A stretch of 18,769 bases of DNA from Erysipelotrichaceae bacterium (GCA_017419065.1 JAFOMB010000233.1:1-18769); one strand, 5' to 3'. Positions 6,381 through 13,414 are shown, counted from the stretch's first letter. Made by a program: numbers and translations. The notes: generated from the letters alone by a model not told the origin.

Positions 6381-8084
6381 ATGGAAAAACTCTTATGTCT
6401 GCTGACTGTTTTTCTTATGCTGGTGAGCTGTTCCAAAACACCGGAGCCTGTTCCTGTTACACCGGAACCGGAACCGGAAAGGGAGAAAGTAACTCTTGAG
6501 ATAGAACCGGAAGAACTGGATGTCTTCTTCCTCAACAAGAGAAGTGGAGAGCTTGCGGAAGCGGATACCCTGATCTTTCATATGCCTATACCTGTGGCAA
6601 GTGCAGAACTGCTCCGCCTTCTTCAGTCTCTGCCTCAGGATAAGAAGAGAGAATACATCTTCGCTTATGAAGACATGGAATATACGATCGATGTCTCTTC
6701 CCTGGACATCAAAGACTTTGATTATCACAGCTATCCTTTAAATACACTGGAGAAGGGGACGGTCGACAGAAGCGTCTATTTTGACATACAAGTCTTCAAA
6801 GTAAAGGAGGACACCGGAGAAGAATATGTGTTCACACCTTCCAATGTCGCTGTCAATCCGGGAGCTGTTTTCAGAGTGCCGTATGATGCGGAGAAGTCCT
6901 GGTCCTTTGAAGTGGGCGACTATGTCGATCTGCAATACCTCTGGAGAGTGGACTATACGGAAGCGGGGGTCTATTCACCGGACGTCTATGCAGCCCAGAA
7001 GATGAAAGCGTACCAGCCGGGTCTTTATGATTCCTTCAGCGAAGAGGAGATCGCCTATCAGCTGGAGATGTGCAAGCTCTATTGCGCCGACGGCTCTTTT
7101 GATTTTTACTACCCGGACAAGGCTGTCCTCAGCGGCGTCGATCCGTTCCATTTCGGCTACCTCGGTGTCGACCAGGTCACCTATCACTGGAGAGATCAGA
7201 CATATACCCTGAAGAGAGAAGATTTTGACGCCTCCTGGTTTGAGGTCATCCATCTGACTCTCTATATCCCATTGATCTTTGAGAAGCAGGATTTCAGACA
7301 GAGCGAGGTCGAAGTCGAAGTGGCTCAGATCACAGAGATCGATGATAATTCCTGGAGCGGGATCGCCACCATCGAGAAGGGCTTCCACAACGCGGAAGAG
7401 ATCATCTCCTCCCTGCCTCTTCCATCTAGAAGCAAGGTCGGGGATTATGTGACAGTGATCTATACGTACAATAAAGATAACGGCGAATTCACTTTCCTGG
7501 AACTGATGCCGGCCGATGGTCCGGGAGAGATCCCGATCGCCAAACCGGTCATCTATCTCTATCCGGAAGAAGAGACAGACGTCTCTGTCAGACTGGACTT
7601 CCCGGGAAGACTGGGAGCGACCTATCCGCAGTATGAAGAGGGCTGGAACATCACGGCGTATCCGGACGGCACCCTGGAAGATGAGAGCGGAAGACACTAC
7701 GCCTATCTCTTCTATGAGGGCGATATGAAGTATGAGTTCGATCTGAGCGATGCCGCCTGTGTGAAAAGGGAAGATTCTGTTCCGTTCTTACAGGAAACGC
7801 TGGCGAAGATGGGATTGAAGGAAACGGAGATCAATGACTTCATCGTCTACTGGCTGCCGTATCTTGAGGAAAGTCCATACAACCTCATCAGTTTCAAGAA
7901 TGATGTCTATGATAAACTGTCCGATCTGGAAGTCACTCCGAAACCGGACAGTATCCTCAGAGTCTACATGGTCTTTCAGGGAACAGATGAAGAAGTAGAA
8001 GGAAAGGAACTCGAGATACAGCCGTTTGAAAGAAAGGGATTCACTGTTGTAGAATGGGGCGGTACGAGGCTTCCTGAGAGATAA
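6381..8084 (+). CDS. Lipoprotein with C-terminal KPVIYLYP-type domain
   Basis: The 567-residue product has a lipoprotein signal: a short hydrophobic core and lipobox LVSC with Cys17 as the predicted lipidated residue. A Pro/Glu spacer (PEPVPVTPEPEPE) follows, suited to crossing the cell wall. The central part (about 45-380) is rich in aromatic and acidic residues and unrecognised. From about residue 387, AKPVIYLYPEEETDVSV, TAYPDGTL and IVYWLPYLEESPYNLISF form a domain I recall from many uncharacterised secreted proteins of gut Bacillota, without known function. ATG 6381 is preferred because it gives a proper signal peptide and has GGAAAGAAGG upstream; the ATG at 6354 overlaps a TATAAT-like sequence. 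It is not obviously part of an operon. Confidence 0.85.
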   Translation: MEKLLCLLTVFLMLVSCSKTPEPVPVTPEPEPEREKVTLEIEPEELDVFFLNKRSGELAEADTLIFHMPIPVASAELLRLLQSLPQDKKREYIFAYEDMEYTIDVSSLDIKDFDYHSYPLNTLEKGTVDRSVYFDIQVFKVKEDTGEEYVFTPSNVAVNPGAVFRVPYDAEKSWSFEVGDYVDLQYLWRVDYTEAGVYSPDVYAAQKMKAYQPGLYDSFSEEEIAYQLEMCKLYCADGSFDFYYPDKAVLSGVDPFHFGYLGVDQVTYHWRDQTYTLKREDFDASWFEVIHLTLYIPLIFEKQDFRQSEVEVEVAQITEIDDNSWSGIATIEKGFHNAEEIISSLPLPSRSKVGDYVTVIYTYNKDNGEFTFLELMPADGPGEIPIAKPVIYLYPEEETDVSVRLDFPGRLGATYPQYEEGWNITAYPDGTLEDESGRHYAYLFYEGDMKYEFDLSDAACVKREDSVPFLQETLAKMGLKETEINDFIVYWLPYLEESPYNLISFKNDVYDKLSDLEVTPKPDSILRVYMVFQGTDEEVEGKELEIQPFERKGFTVVEWGGTRLPER

Positions 8085-8127
8085 AGGGAAACATGGGTCT
8101 CAATACATCTTTCCTGATCCTGCCTCA

Positions 8128-8155
8128 TTGACAAGACCACCCAATCTGTTATAAT
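8128..8155 (+). promoter_or_regulatory. Consensus promoter of the rpmE-tdk-prfA-prmC operon
   Basis: A perfect TTGACA (8128-8133) is followed, 16 bp on, by a perfect TATAAT (8150-8155), which also carries the extended TGn element. It is the best promoter match in the window, as expected for a ribosomal-protein transcript. The predicted start is near 8162. Confidence 0.85.
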
Positions 8156-8161
8156 AAATAA

Positions 8162-8219
8162 GCACTTAAAACTTACTTTAGGTTGATAAGATACTTAAGG
8201 CGGAAGGGAGAAAGTAACT
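8162..8219 (+). promoter_or_regulatory. rpmE leader, candidate autoregulatory region
   Basis: The roughly 58-nt leader contains TTACTTT (8173-8179), perfectly complementary to AAAGTAA (8211-8217), which lies between the GGAAGGGAG ribosome site and the ATG. ACTTAA occurs twice (8164-8169 and 8193-8198). Pairing would mask the initiation region. L31 leaders that bind the protein are known in several bacterial groups including Firmicutes; I cannot confirm that this one fits that model. Confidence 0.35.
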
Positions 8220-8432
8220 ATGAAACAGGGGATCCACCCAAAATACCAGGTCGTGACTGTCACATGTACAGGCTGCGGTGCTACATTTGAAGCCGGTTCT
8301 ACAAAGACCGACGGCATCAGAGTCGATACCTGCGCGAACTGCCATCCATTCTATACCGGAAGACAGAGATTCGCTGCTGCACAGGGCAGAATCGATAAGT
8401 TCAATAAGAAGTACGGATTAGATAAGAAATAA
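8220..8432 (+). CDS. rpmE: 50S ribosomal protein L31 (zinc-binding type)
   Basis: The 70-residue protein has the L31 signature IHPKYQ at the start, two zinc-ligand pairs CTGC (Cys16, Cys19) and CANC (Cys38, Cys41), then HPFYTG. The intact Cys pairs place it in the zinc-containing (C+) group rather than the zinc-free YtiA-like paralogue made under zinc limitation. It sits on the 50S subunit at the inter-subunit bridge. GGAAGGGAG upstream supports ATG 8220. A terminator overlaps its stop codon, so the downstream tdk-prfA-prmC genes are probably reached by read-through. Confidence 0.97.
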   Translation: MKQGIHPKYQVVTVTCTGCGATFEAGSTKTDGIRVDTCANCHPFYTGRQRFAAAQGRIDKFNKKYGLDKK

Positions 8433-8451
8433 GGGTGCGCCCTTATTTTTT
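8427..8451 (+). terminator. Intrinsic terminator overlapping the rpmE stop
   Basis: AAATAAGGG (8427-8435) pairs with CCCTTATTT (8440-8448) over a TGCG loop and ends in a T run. The TAA stop codon (8430-8432) lies in the left arm, so ribosomes finishing rpmE would cover the stem. The A/T arms would also let it act weakly on the other strand. Confidence 0.85.
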
Positions 8452-8466
8452 ATACAGGAGAATCAT

Positions 8467-9066
8467 ATGTATCAGAGATATAGTGACGGCTGGGTAGAGA
8501 CCATCAGCGGATGCATGTTTGCGGGAAAGACAGAAGAACTGATCAGAAGGATCAAGGTTTTGGAATTCGCCAAGAAGAACATCCTGGTCTTCAAACCGGC
8601 GATCGACAACCGCTACTCCGATACACAGGTGGTATCCCATGCGGGCTCCTCTGTGGATTCGATCGTCATCTCACATTCCCGGGAGATCCTGGACTATGTG
8701 AAAGATGATACCGATGTGGTCGCTATCGATGAAGTCCAGTTTCTGGATGAAGAGATCTGCGAAGTCTGCGATATCCTGGCAGACAGAGGTATCCGGGTCA
8801 TGGCCGCCGGTCTAGACACAGATTTCAGAGGCGAGCCGTTTGGACCGATGCCGAAGCTGATCACCCAGGCGGAATTCGTCACGAAGCTGACTGCCGTCTG
8901 CAACAAGTGCGGCGCACCGGCGACGAGGACGCAGAGGATCATCAACGGGCAGCCGGCACACTACGATGACCCGATCATCCTGGTCGGTGCCGCGGAGTCC
9001 TATGAGGCACGCTGCCGGCACTGTCATCAGGTATTGGGAAAGCCTTATTTCGGGGAGAAGAAATAA
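8467..9066 (+). CDS. tdk: Thymidine kinase (type II, TK1-like)
   Basis: Phosphorylates thymidine to dTMP in the salvage pathway. The 199-residue length is typical. The P-loop is GCMFAGKT (15-22), the catalytic Glu89 lies in DEVQF (88-92), the DFRGEPF segment follows (119-125), and the structural zinc site is made of Cys145, Cys148, Cys183 and Cys186 (CNKC and CRHC). AGGAG at 8456-8460 supports ATG 8467. It lies between rpmE and prfA, an arrangement known from Bacillus and relatives, and ends 1 nt before the prfA start codon. Confidence 0.96.
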   Translation: MYQRYSDGWVETISGCMFAGKTEELIRRIKVLEFAKKNILVFKPAIDNRYSDTQVVSHAGSSVDSIVISHSREILDYVKDDTDVVAIDEVQFLDEEICEVCDILADRGIRVMAAGLDTDFRGEPFGPMPKLITQAEFVTKLTAVCNKCGAPATRTQRIINGQPAHYDDPIILVGAAESYEARCRHCHQVLGKPYFGEKK

Positions 9067-9067
9067 T

Positions 9068-10144
9068 ATGGATGCAAGGATCATAAAATTACAGGAGATC
9101 GAAAAGAGATACCTTGAGATCGGAGAGATGATGCTGAAAGACGAAGTCGTCTCCGACATCAAGGCTTTTACCAAGCTCTCCAAGGAACAGGCGACCCTGA
9201 GAGGTGCCTATGATGCCTATCAGGAATACAAGAGACTCACGGAATCGGTAGAAGGTTCCAAAGAGATGATGAACGATGAGGACCCGGAGATCCGGGAGAT
9301 GGCCGAGATGGAATATGAAGAATCTTCAGCGGCCTTGGAAAAACTCAATGCGCATATCGAACAGCTTCTCTTACCGAGAGATCCGGAAGATGCCTATGAC
9401 TGTCTGGTCGAGATCAGAGGCGCTGCCGGAGGCGATGAGGGAAACATCTTCGCGGGAGACCTCTTCCGTATGTATACCTACTATGCGGAGTCCATGGGCT
9501 ACAAGATCGAAGTCATGGAATCCTCGGAATCCGAAGCCGGCGGTTATTCCCTGATCTCCTTCAACGTCAAGGGACAGGATGCCTACCGTCACTTCAAGTT
9601 CGAAAGCGGTGCCCACAGAGTACAGAGAGTCCCGAAGACAGAGGCCCAGGGAAGAGTCCACACCTCTACCGCGACGGTCATCGTCTTCCCGGATGTCGAA
9701 GAAGAGGATATCGAGATCCCGGACAGCGATCTGGAGATCGAGACACACCGTTCCAGCGGTGCCGGCGGTCAGCACATCAACAAGACCGACTCGGCAGTCC
9801 GTATCGTCCACAAGCCGACAGGGATCACGGTCAACTGTCAGGACGGCAGAAGTCAGATGTCCAACAGAGAGACGGCTTTAAAGATCATCAGAGCCAGAGT
9901 CTATGAATACTACAAGGCCAAGAAAGAGGAAGAAGAGGGTGCGATCCGCCGTTCCAAGATCGGTACCGGCGACAGATCCGAAAAGATCCGTACCTACAAC
10001 TACCCTCAGAACCGTGTCTCCGATCACCGTATCGGACTCACCCTCAACCAGCTGGACCGCATCATGGAAGGCAAGCTGGGTGATGTCATCGATGCCTTAT
10101 TAGCCAACGAGGATAAAGAGAAACTGCTTCATGAGCACGTATAA
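9068..10144 (+). CDS. prfA: Peptide chain release factor 1
   Basis: RF1 recognises UAA and UAG stop codons and triggers peptidyl-tRNA hydrolysis on the ribosome. The 358-residue product carries the tripeptide anticodon PKT (189-191), which fits the RF1 pattern PxT and excludes RF2 (SPF), and the catalytic GGQ at 233-235. The Gln is methylated by PrmC, encoded next. The coiled N-terminal domain spans about 1-105. Start 9068 is one base after the tdk stop and 10 nt after GGGGAG (9052-9057). An upstream in-frame extension to 8966 only overlaps tdk and is not RF1-like. It overlaps prmC by 14 nt. Confidence 0.97.
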   Translation: MDARIIKLQEIEKRYLEIGEMMLKDEVVSDIKAFTKLSKEQATLRGAYDAYQEYKRLTESVEGSKEMMNDEDPEIREMAEMEYEESSAALEKLNAHIEQLLLPRDPEDAYDCLVEIRGAAGGDEGNIFAGDLFRMYTYYAESMGYKIEVMESSESEAGGYSLISFNVKGQDAYRHFKFESGAHRVQRVPKTEAQGRVHTSTATVIVFPDVEEEDIEIPDSDLEIETHRSSGAGGQHINKTDSAVRIVHKPTGITVNCQDGRSQMSNRETALKIIRARVYEYYKAKKEEEEGAIRRSKIGTGDRSEKIRTYNYPQNRVSDHRIGLTLNQLDRIMEGKLGDVIDALLANEDKEKLLHEHV

Positions 10145-10976
10145 TCAATTGCTTCACAAATACAGAAAGGACTTCAAGGAGAAGGACATATCGCTTCAGA
10201 CCCTGAAGCTCTTTCTTTTTGAACTGTGCAACGAAAAAGATGTCGACCTCTATGTGAAACTCGATGAAGAAGCTCTTCCGGAGATCGAAGAGAAATTCGA
10301 AAGAGGGATCCCGAGACTCTTAAAAGAGGAACCTCTCAACTATGTCTTAGGCTACAGCTATTTCTTCGGCTACAAGATGATCGTCAATGACGGTGTCCTG
10401 ATACCGCGCTATGAGACAGAGGAACTGGTAGGCTTCATCTTAGGCGAGATCGACTTATACAAACCGGAAGGGGAGATCGTCCTGGCGGATATCGGAACGG
10501 GTTCCGGAGCCATCGCCATCGCCCTCAAGAAGGAAGAGGAGAGACTCAAAGTCTATGCCTCGGATATCTCGAAGGAAGCCCTGGATGTCGCGAAGATCAA
10601 CGCTTCCAGCAACGATGCCGACATCGCTTTCTTAGAGGGAAGCATGCTGGAACCGTTGAAGGAAAGAGATATCAAGCTGGATATCCTGGTCTCCAATCCG
10701 CCGTATATCCCAAGCGTGGAAAAGATTGAAGATTCCGTCTATGACTATGAACCGCATGTCGCTCTGTTTGGAGGGGAAGACGGTCTCAAGTTCTACCGGG
10801 AGATCTTTGAGAATGCGAAAGATGTCTTGAAGGAAAAGGGGATGCTGTTCTTTGAGATCGGCTATGACCAGGCGGAAAGACTCACCGCTTTAGCGAAAAC
10901 CTATTTCCCGGATGGAGTCATCACTGTGAAGAAAGATATCAACGGAAAAGACAGAATGCTGGAAATATTGCTTTGA
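10131..10976 (+). CDS. prmC: Release factor glutamine N5-methyltransferase
   Basis: Methylates the GGQ glutamine of RF1 and RF2, raising termination efficiency. The 281-residue product has an N-terminal helical substrate-binding domain (about 1-75), IPRYETEELV (about 87-96), the SAM motif DIGTGSGAIAIAL (about 120-132) and the diagnostic NPPY at 189-192 that binds the glutamine amide. It starts inside the prfA end with no strong ribosome site, implying coupled translation with its own substrate. Base composition changes sharply right after its stop codon. In many Bacillota a threonylcarbamoyl-AMP synthase gene (tsaC/ywlC) follows in this area; here an AT-rich accessory stretch follows instead. 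Confidence 0.96.
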   Translation: MSTYNQLLHKYRKDFKEKDISLQTLKLFLFELCNEKDVDLYVKLDEEALPEIEEKFERGIPRLLKEEPLNYVLGYSYFFGYKMIVNDGVLIPRYETEELVGFILGEIDLYKPEGEIVLADIGTGSGAIAIALKKEEERLKVYASDISKEALDVAKINASSNDADIAFLEGSMLEPLKERDIKLDILVSNPPYIPSVEKIEDSVYDYEPHVALFGGEDGLKFYREIFENAKDVLKEKGMLFFEIGYDQAERLTALAKTYFPDGVITVKKDINGKDRMLEILL

Positions 10977-11002
10977 TAATCTCATCAAAAGAAACAGGTA
11001 CT

Positions 11003-11467
11003 ATGAATAAGTTAGGGGAAAAAATACAAAACTTAAGGAAAAAAAGAAAAATCACACAAGAAACACTTGGCCGGGCGATGAATATTGACAGATCGGTTAT
11101 TTCAAGGTGGGAAAACGATATGTCTTATCCAAACGAAGACCAAATAAGAATGCTTTGTGATTATTTTTCAGTCGATGAGTCATACTTTGTTTTGGATGAT
11201 GATCAGCAGGAAAAGATATACGAGAAGATTAACGAAAAAGAAAAACGAATGGTTTCCATGCTGACAATCGTAATTATTGGGATTGTATCTCTTTTGGTTT
11301 CTCCTTTTGGCGCTATAACTTACCCGTTCTTGTTCTATTTTTCGATCAAGCAGAAACTTCCTTTTATAATCAATCTGTTTCTGGTTCTTCTTGTGGCAAA
11401 TTTTGTGATCGAAATGCTATATATCAACGGAATATACGTCATCCCGCCTATAGTCTCTATTTTTTAG
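11003..11467 (+). CDS. XRE-family regulator with C-terminal membrane segments
   Basis: A 154-residue protein. Residues 4-63 form a Cro/CI-type helix-turn-helix domain: LGEKIQNLRKKRKITQETLG, then DRSVISRWENDMSYPN, with the recognition helix near 29-38. A charged linker (68-83, EKIYEKINEKEKR) follows, and then two or three hydrophobic segments (about 86-113, 119-140 and 142-154). This predicts a DNA-binding protein tethered to the membrane, an arrangement used for sensing envelope or secretion signals. ATG 11003 begins the domain properly; ribosome site ACAGGT is weak. It follows prmC by 26 nt on the same strand but is AT-rich and differs in codon use. The DNA target is unknown. Confidence 0.85.
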   Translation: MNKLGEKIQNLRKKRKITQETLGRAMNIDRSVISRWENDMSYPNEDQIRMLCDYFSVDESYFVLDDDQQEKIYEKINEKEKRMVSMLTIVIIGIVSLLVSPFGAITYPFLFYFSIKQKLPFIINLFLVLLVANFVIEMLYINGIYVIPPIVSIF

Positions 11468-11496
11468 TAAGCACGACGATCTTTCGGAAATGCATT

Positions 11497-11955
11497 CTAA
11501 TTATATGAAACCTGTATTTCTCCATTGACTATATTAGCGCGGAGATATTTTTGTGTTGAGATCAAAAACCTTCTGCAGTCTAAGGTATAAGTTGCTTGAG
11601 AAGAGGAATCGACAGCTAGATATTCCCCGGTCACTGTCCAATAAGATGTAGAATACTGACCGTTATATGCGTTTGTTATATAGCCATTCGAGATACTGAT
11701 GTTGAAAGACATTGACAGTCTGGCATTGGATATACTGATTTGCCTTTCGCTTCTTGCGTTCTCGATTGATCTAATGCTGAGTTCTGTAAGCAAACCTTCA
11801 TTATCATAAAAAGTTATGGTTCGGCATTGTTCGTCCTCTTTACAGATCAAAATTGGGATCTCATTTTCGCTGTTATTGACGCTGCACTCGGAGTACACGT
11901 TAACCGGTAACATGAGATTCATTAGAATGCTGATGATGATAATTGTTTTTTTCAT
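11497..11955 (-). CDS. Secreted protein, possibly DUF5626-like
   Basis: A 152-residue minus-strand product with a Sec signal peptide (1-22; MKKTIIIISI core, likely cut after VYS). The mature part is about 130 residues, beta-rich and Ser/Asn/Thr-rich, with Cys24, Cys38, Cys44 and a late Cys in TLDCRR that could form disulfides. The pattern of NGYITNAYNGQYS, then SSSQATYTLD and a final ANIVNGEIQVS resembles, from memory, secreted DUF5626 proteins of Bacillota; this is not verified. The start is set by GAGGTAC, 8 nt before the ATG; a longer frame to 12027 lacks both a ribosome site and a signal. It is divergent from the secreted-protein pair at 12311. Function is unknown. Confidence 0.75.
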   Translation of the reverse strand: MKKTIIIISILMNLMLPVNVYSECSVNNSENEIPILICKEDEQCRTITFYDNEGLLTELSIRSIENARSERQISISNARLSMSFNISISNGYITNAYNGQYSTSYWTVTGEYLAVDSSSQATYTLDCRRFLISTQKYLRANIVNGEIQVSYN

Positions 11956-12310
11956 GGTTTTTGTACCTCGCCTATCTAAGATAAATGATAGATTTATAAG
12001 CCGATATTTTTGTGCGAAAGTGTGCACATTTGTGGTATTTCTTCTTGTGCAACAAGTGTGATGTAATCTGCATATTTATTCTCCAAAAACCATTTAAAAT
12101 GAATTTCGAAGGAAATGAGTTACCATGTTTCATAATGCGAGGTACAAAAACGGAGACATGCCGTATTAAGAGTTCTGTAGCTGAAACCTTTTTCATGCAT
12201 TTGAATAACGAAGAGTCGCGAGAGGACCGACGCAACAGAATTCACTTACGAGACAGTAAATACGAAATATATTTTGAGGTAACAAATATTTAGAAAGGAC
12301 AAAAACAACC
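11956..12310. other. Gene-free AT-rich divergent region
   Basis: This 355-bp stretch separates two divergent secreted-protein genes. A 15-nt word, GCGAGGTACAAAAAC, is at 11957-11971 on the minus strand (ribosome site of the minus gene) and at 12137-12151 on the plus strand, where its nearby ATG (12158) hits a stop after three codons. A third, looser relative precedes ATG 12311. Inverted repeats occur at 11973-11983 (TATCT-A-AGATA) and 12044-12056 (CTTGT-GCA-ACAAG). TGTG recurs at 12011, 12021 and 12031 with 10-nt phasing. TGATGTAAT at 12059-12067 could be an extended -10 for the plus-strand genes. No gene is convincing here. Confidence 0.5.
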
Positions 12311-12973
12311 ATGAAGAAATACTTGCTCATACTACTTTCTGCGTTGATGATGGTTTCGTTAACCCCGTTTCATATTTTTGCAGGAGAGATAGAATCGGAT
12401 TACTCCAGCGACCCAGTTGTGGTATATTCCCCGGAAGATGATCGTACATACATGATTAAAGTGTATGATCACAGTTCCGAGATCTACGATTATGATACGT
12501 TGGAACTGTTAGCTACCATGACAGTTTCAACAGATGAATTGTATATAGCCCCGATAGAACCTCAAAGTTTGATAACCCCAGGTGACTCCCTCAACGCGAC
12601 TCCTGACGATTATGAATCTTGGACTTCCTACTATTATGTGACCAGGGATGATTTTCATATCGACGGTCTAACCAGTCTAACTGTTTATGCTTTGCAGCTT
12701 CTCATTGAAAATTACTATGGGGCAGGATGGGTCAATACTTTGTTTGAGTTGGCGACTATGATAAAAAGTAATTCAGTTGAAGACGGTTACGCTTTGATAT
12801 ACAGAAGTACGAACATCTACTGTTCGATCCTCATAAAAGAAAAATACAATTTCTATAAAAACAACGGTTCATTCCTTAAAACAGAGTATAAGAATCCGAG
12901 ATGGCTTGGAAGCCCATATGACTATACCCAGCCCAATGCGTGTCGGGTATTGGTCAACAGGTATACATACTAA
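12311..12973 (+). CDS. Secreted protein of unknown function
   Basis: A 220-residue product with a Sec signal peptide (1-24; MKKYLLILLSALMMV core, likely cut after IFA). The mature region begins acidic and Tyr-rich, then has one long amphipathic or hydrophobic segment at about 118-150 (LTVYALQLLIENYYGAGWVN) and a Tyr/Asn/Lys-rich C-terminus. There is no lipobox or LPXTG anchor. AAAGGAC lies upstream of ATG 12311. The stop overlaps the next start as TAATG, so it is tightly coupled to a small two-helix membrane protein. I do not recognise the family. A secreted toxin or bacteriocin with its immunity protein is one reading; a secreted envelope protein with a membrane partner is another. Confidence 0.8.
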   Translation: MKKYLLILLSALMMVSLTPFHIFAGEIESDYSSDPVVVYSPEDDRTYMIKVYDHSSEIYDYDTLELLATMTVSTDELYIAPIEPQSLITPGDSLNATPDDYESWTSYYYVTRDDFHIDGLTSLTVYALQLLIENYYGAGWVNTLFELATMIKSNSVEDGYALIYRSTNIYCSILIKEKYNFYKNNGSFLKTEYKNPRWLGSPYDYTQPNACRVLVNRYTY

Positions 12974-13254
12974 TGAAACCTATCTATCTTAACGATCTAC
13001 TTCTTGCGGGATCTCGAGCTTCTAAAGCGATAGAAGATCATCCGGAGCTGAGTGAAGAAGTCAAAAAACACATTCGTTTACTAAGACATACACCGAATCT
13101 GATCTTCATTACTATTGCCTTTTTATCTCGCTGCTTCAGTGATCTCTATCAATGGAATAAGGATAACGTTCTATATTATCTGGCTGTCTTTGTAATCATC
13201 CATCTGTTCTTCCGGTGGCAGTTAGTGAGATATCTGAACAAAGAAGGATTATAG
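12973..13254 (+). CDS. Small two-helix membrane protein
   Basis: A 93-residue protein whose ATG overlaps the preceding stop codon (TAATG), giving coupled translation with the secreted protein. The N-terminal 40 residues are soluble and charged (ASKAIEDHPELSEEVKKH). Hydrophobic segments at about 41-57 and 65-82 flank a short WNKDN loop, and a basic tail (RWQLVRYLNKE) ends the protein, predicting both termini inside. An earlier in-frame GTG at 12940 is less likely than the overlapping ATG. Family not recognised. Size, topology and coupling are compatible with an immunity-type or secretion-partner protein, but this is inference only. Confidence 0.7.
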   Translation: MKPIYLNDLLLAGSRASKAIEDHPELSEEVKKHIRLLRHTPNLIFITIAFLSRCFSDLYQWNKDNVLYYLAVFVIIHLFFRWQLVRYLNKEGL

Positions 13255-13302
13255 ATCAAAGAAACAGCCGAATCTTTTACAAACATTGGGATCCGTCTGT
13301 GA

Positions 13303-13335
13303 TTTCACGGGCTTATCACACAGTCATGTTATAAA
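13303..13335 (+). promoter_or_regulatory. Direct-repeat-activated promoter of candidate sRNA copy 1
   Basis: TTTCACG (13303-13309) and TATCACA (13314-13320) form a 7-4-7 direct repeat with 11-bp phase. Nine bases later comes TATAAA (13330-13335), with no -35 box. The same geometry recurs at 13473-13505, and homology between the two copies begins exactly at this box. In the TTHACA-N5-TTHACA form of the PhoP box, each half matches at 5 of 6 positions. Confidence 0.5.
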
Positions 13336-13341
13336 AATAAT

Positions 13342-13414
13342 GTAGTAATTTTTTCATTAAATAATCTTCCAATAATATGTAAGGGAGCTGCGGGGGCAGC
13401 TCCCTTACGTTTGT
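13342..13414 (+). ncRNA. Candidate small RNA, copy 1
   Basis: A predicted transcript of about 73 nt starts 6-7 nt after the -10 box. It has an AT-rich, probably unpaired 5' part (13341-13377) identical to copy 2, including TTTTTTCATT and ATCTTCC. A 14-bp hairpin follows (13378-13391 with 13396-13409, GGGG loop), then TTTGT. The hairpin sequence differs from copy 2 but pairing is fully kept. No open frame with a ribosome site lies inside. The short U-tract makes it a moderate terminator. The exposed UCUUCC could pair with Shine-Dalgarno-like GGAAGA sites; targets are unknown. Confidence 0.55.

Noticed and set aside
11972..12235. Minus-strand 87-residue frame upstream of the minus secreted gene
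   Set aside because: No ribosome site, and it overlaps other signals. Its composition looks like non-coding AT-rich DNA.
12100..12293. 64-residue plus-strand frame starting at ATG 12100 with a charged stretch (NNEESREDRRNR)
   Set aside because: No ribosome site, no recognisable family, and it overlaps the leader-repeat region. It could be a relic of a sigma-factor-like or other gene, but this is not supported.
13378..13409. Hairpin as part of a mobile element end
   Set aside because: The second hairpin covaries in place rather than being copied. No target-site duplication or transposase is visible.
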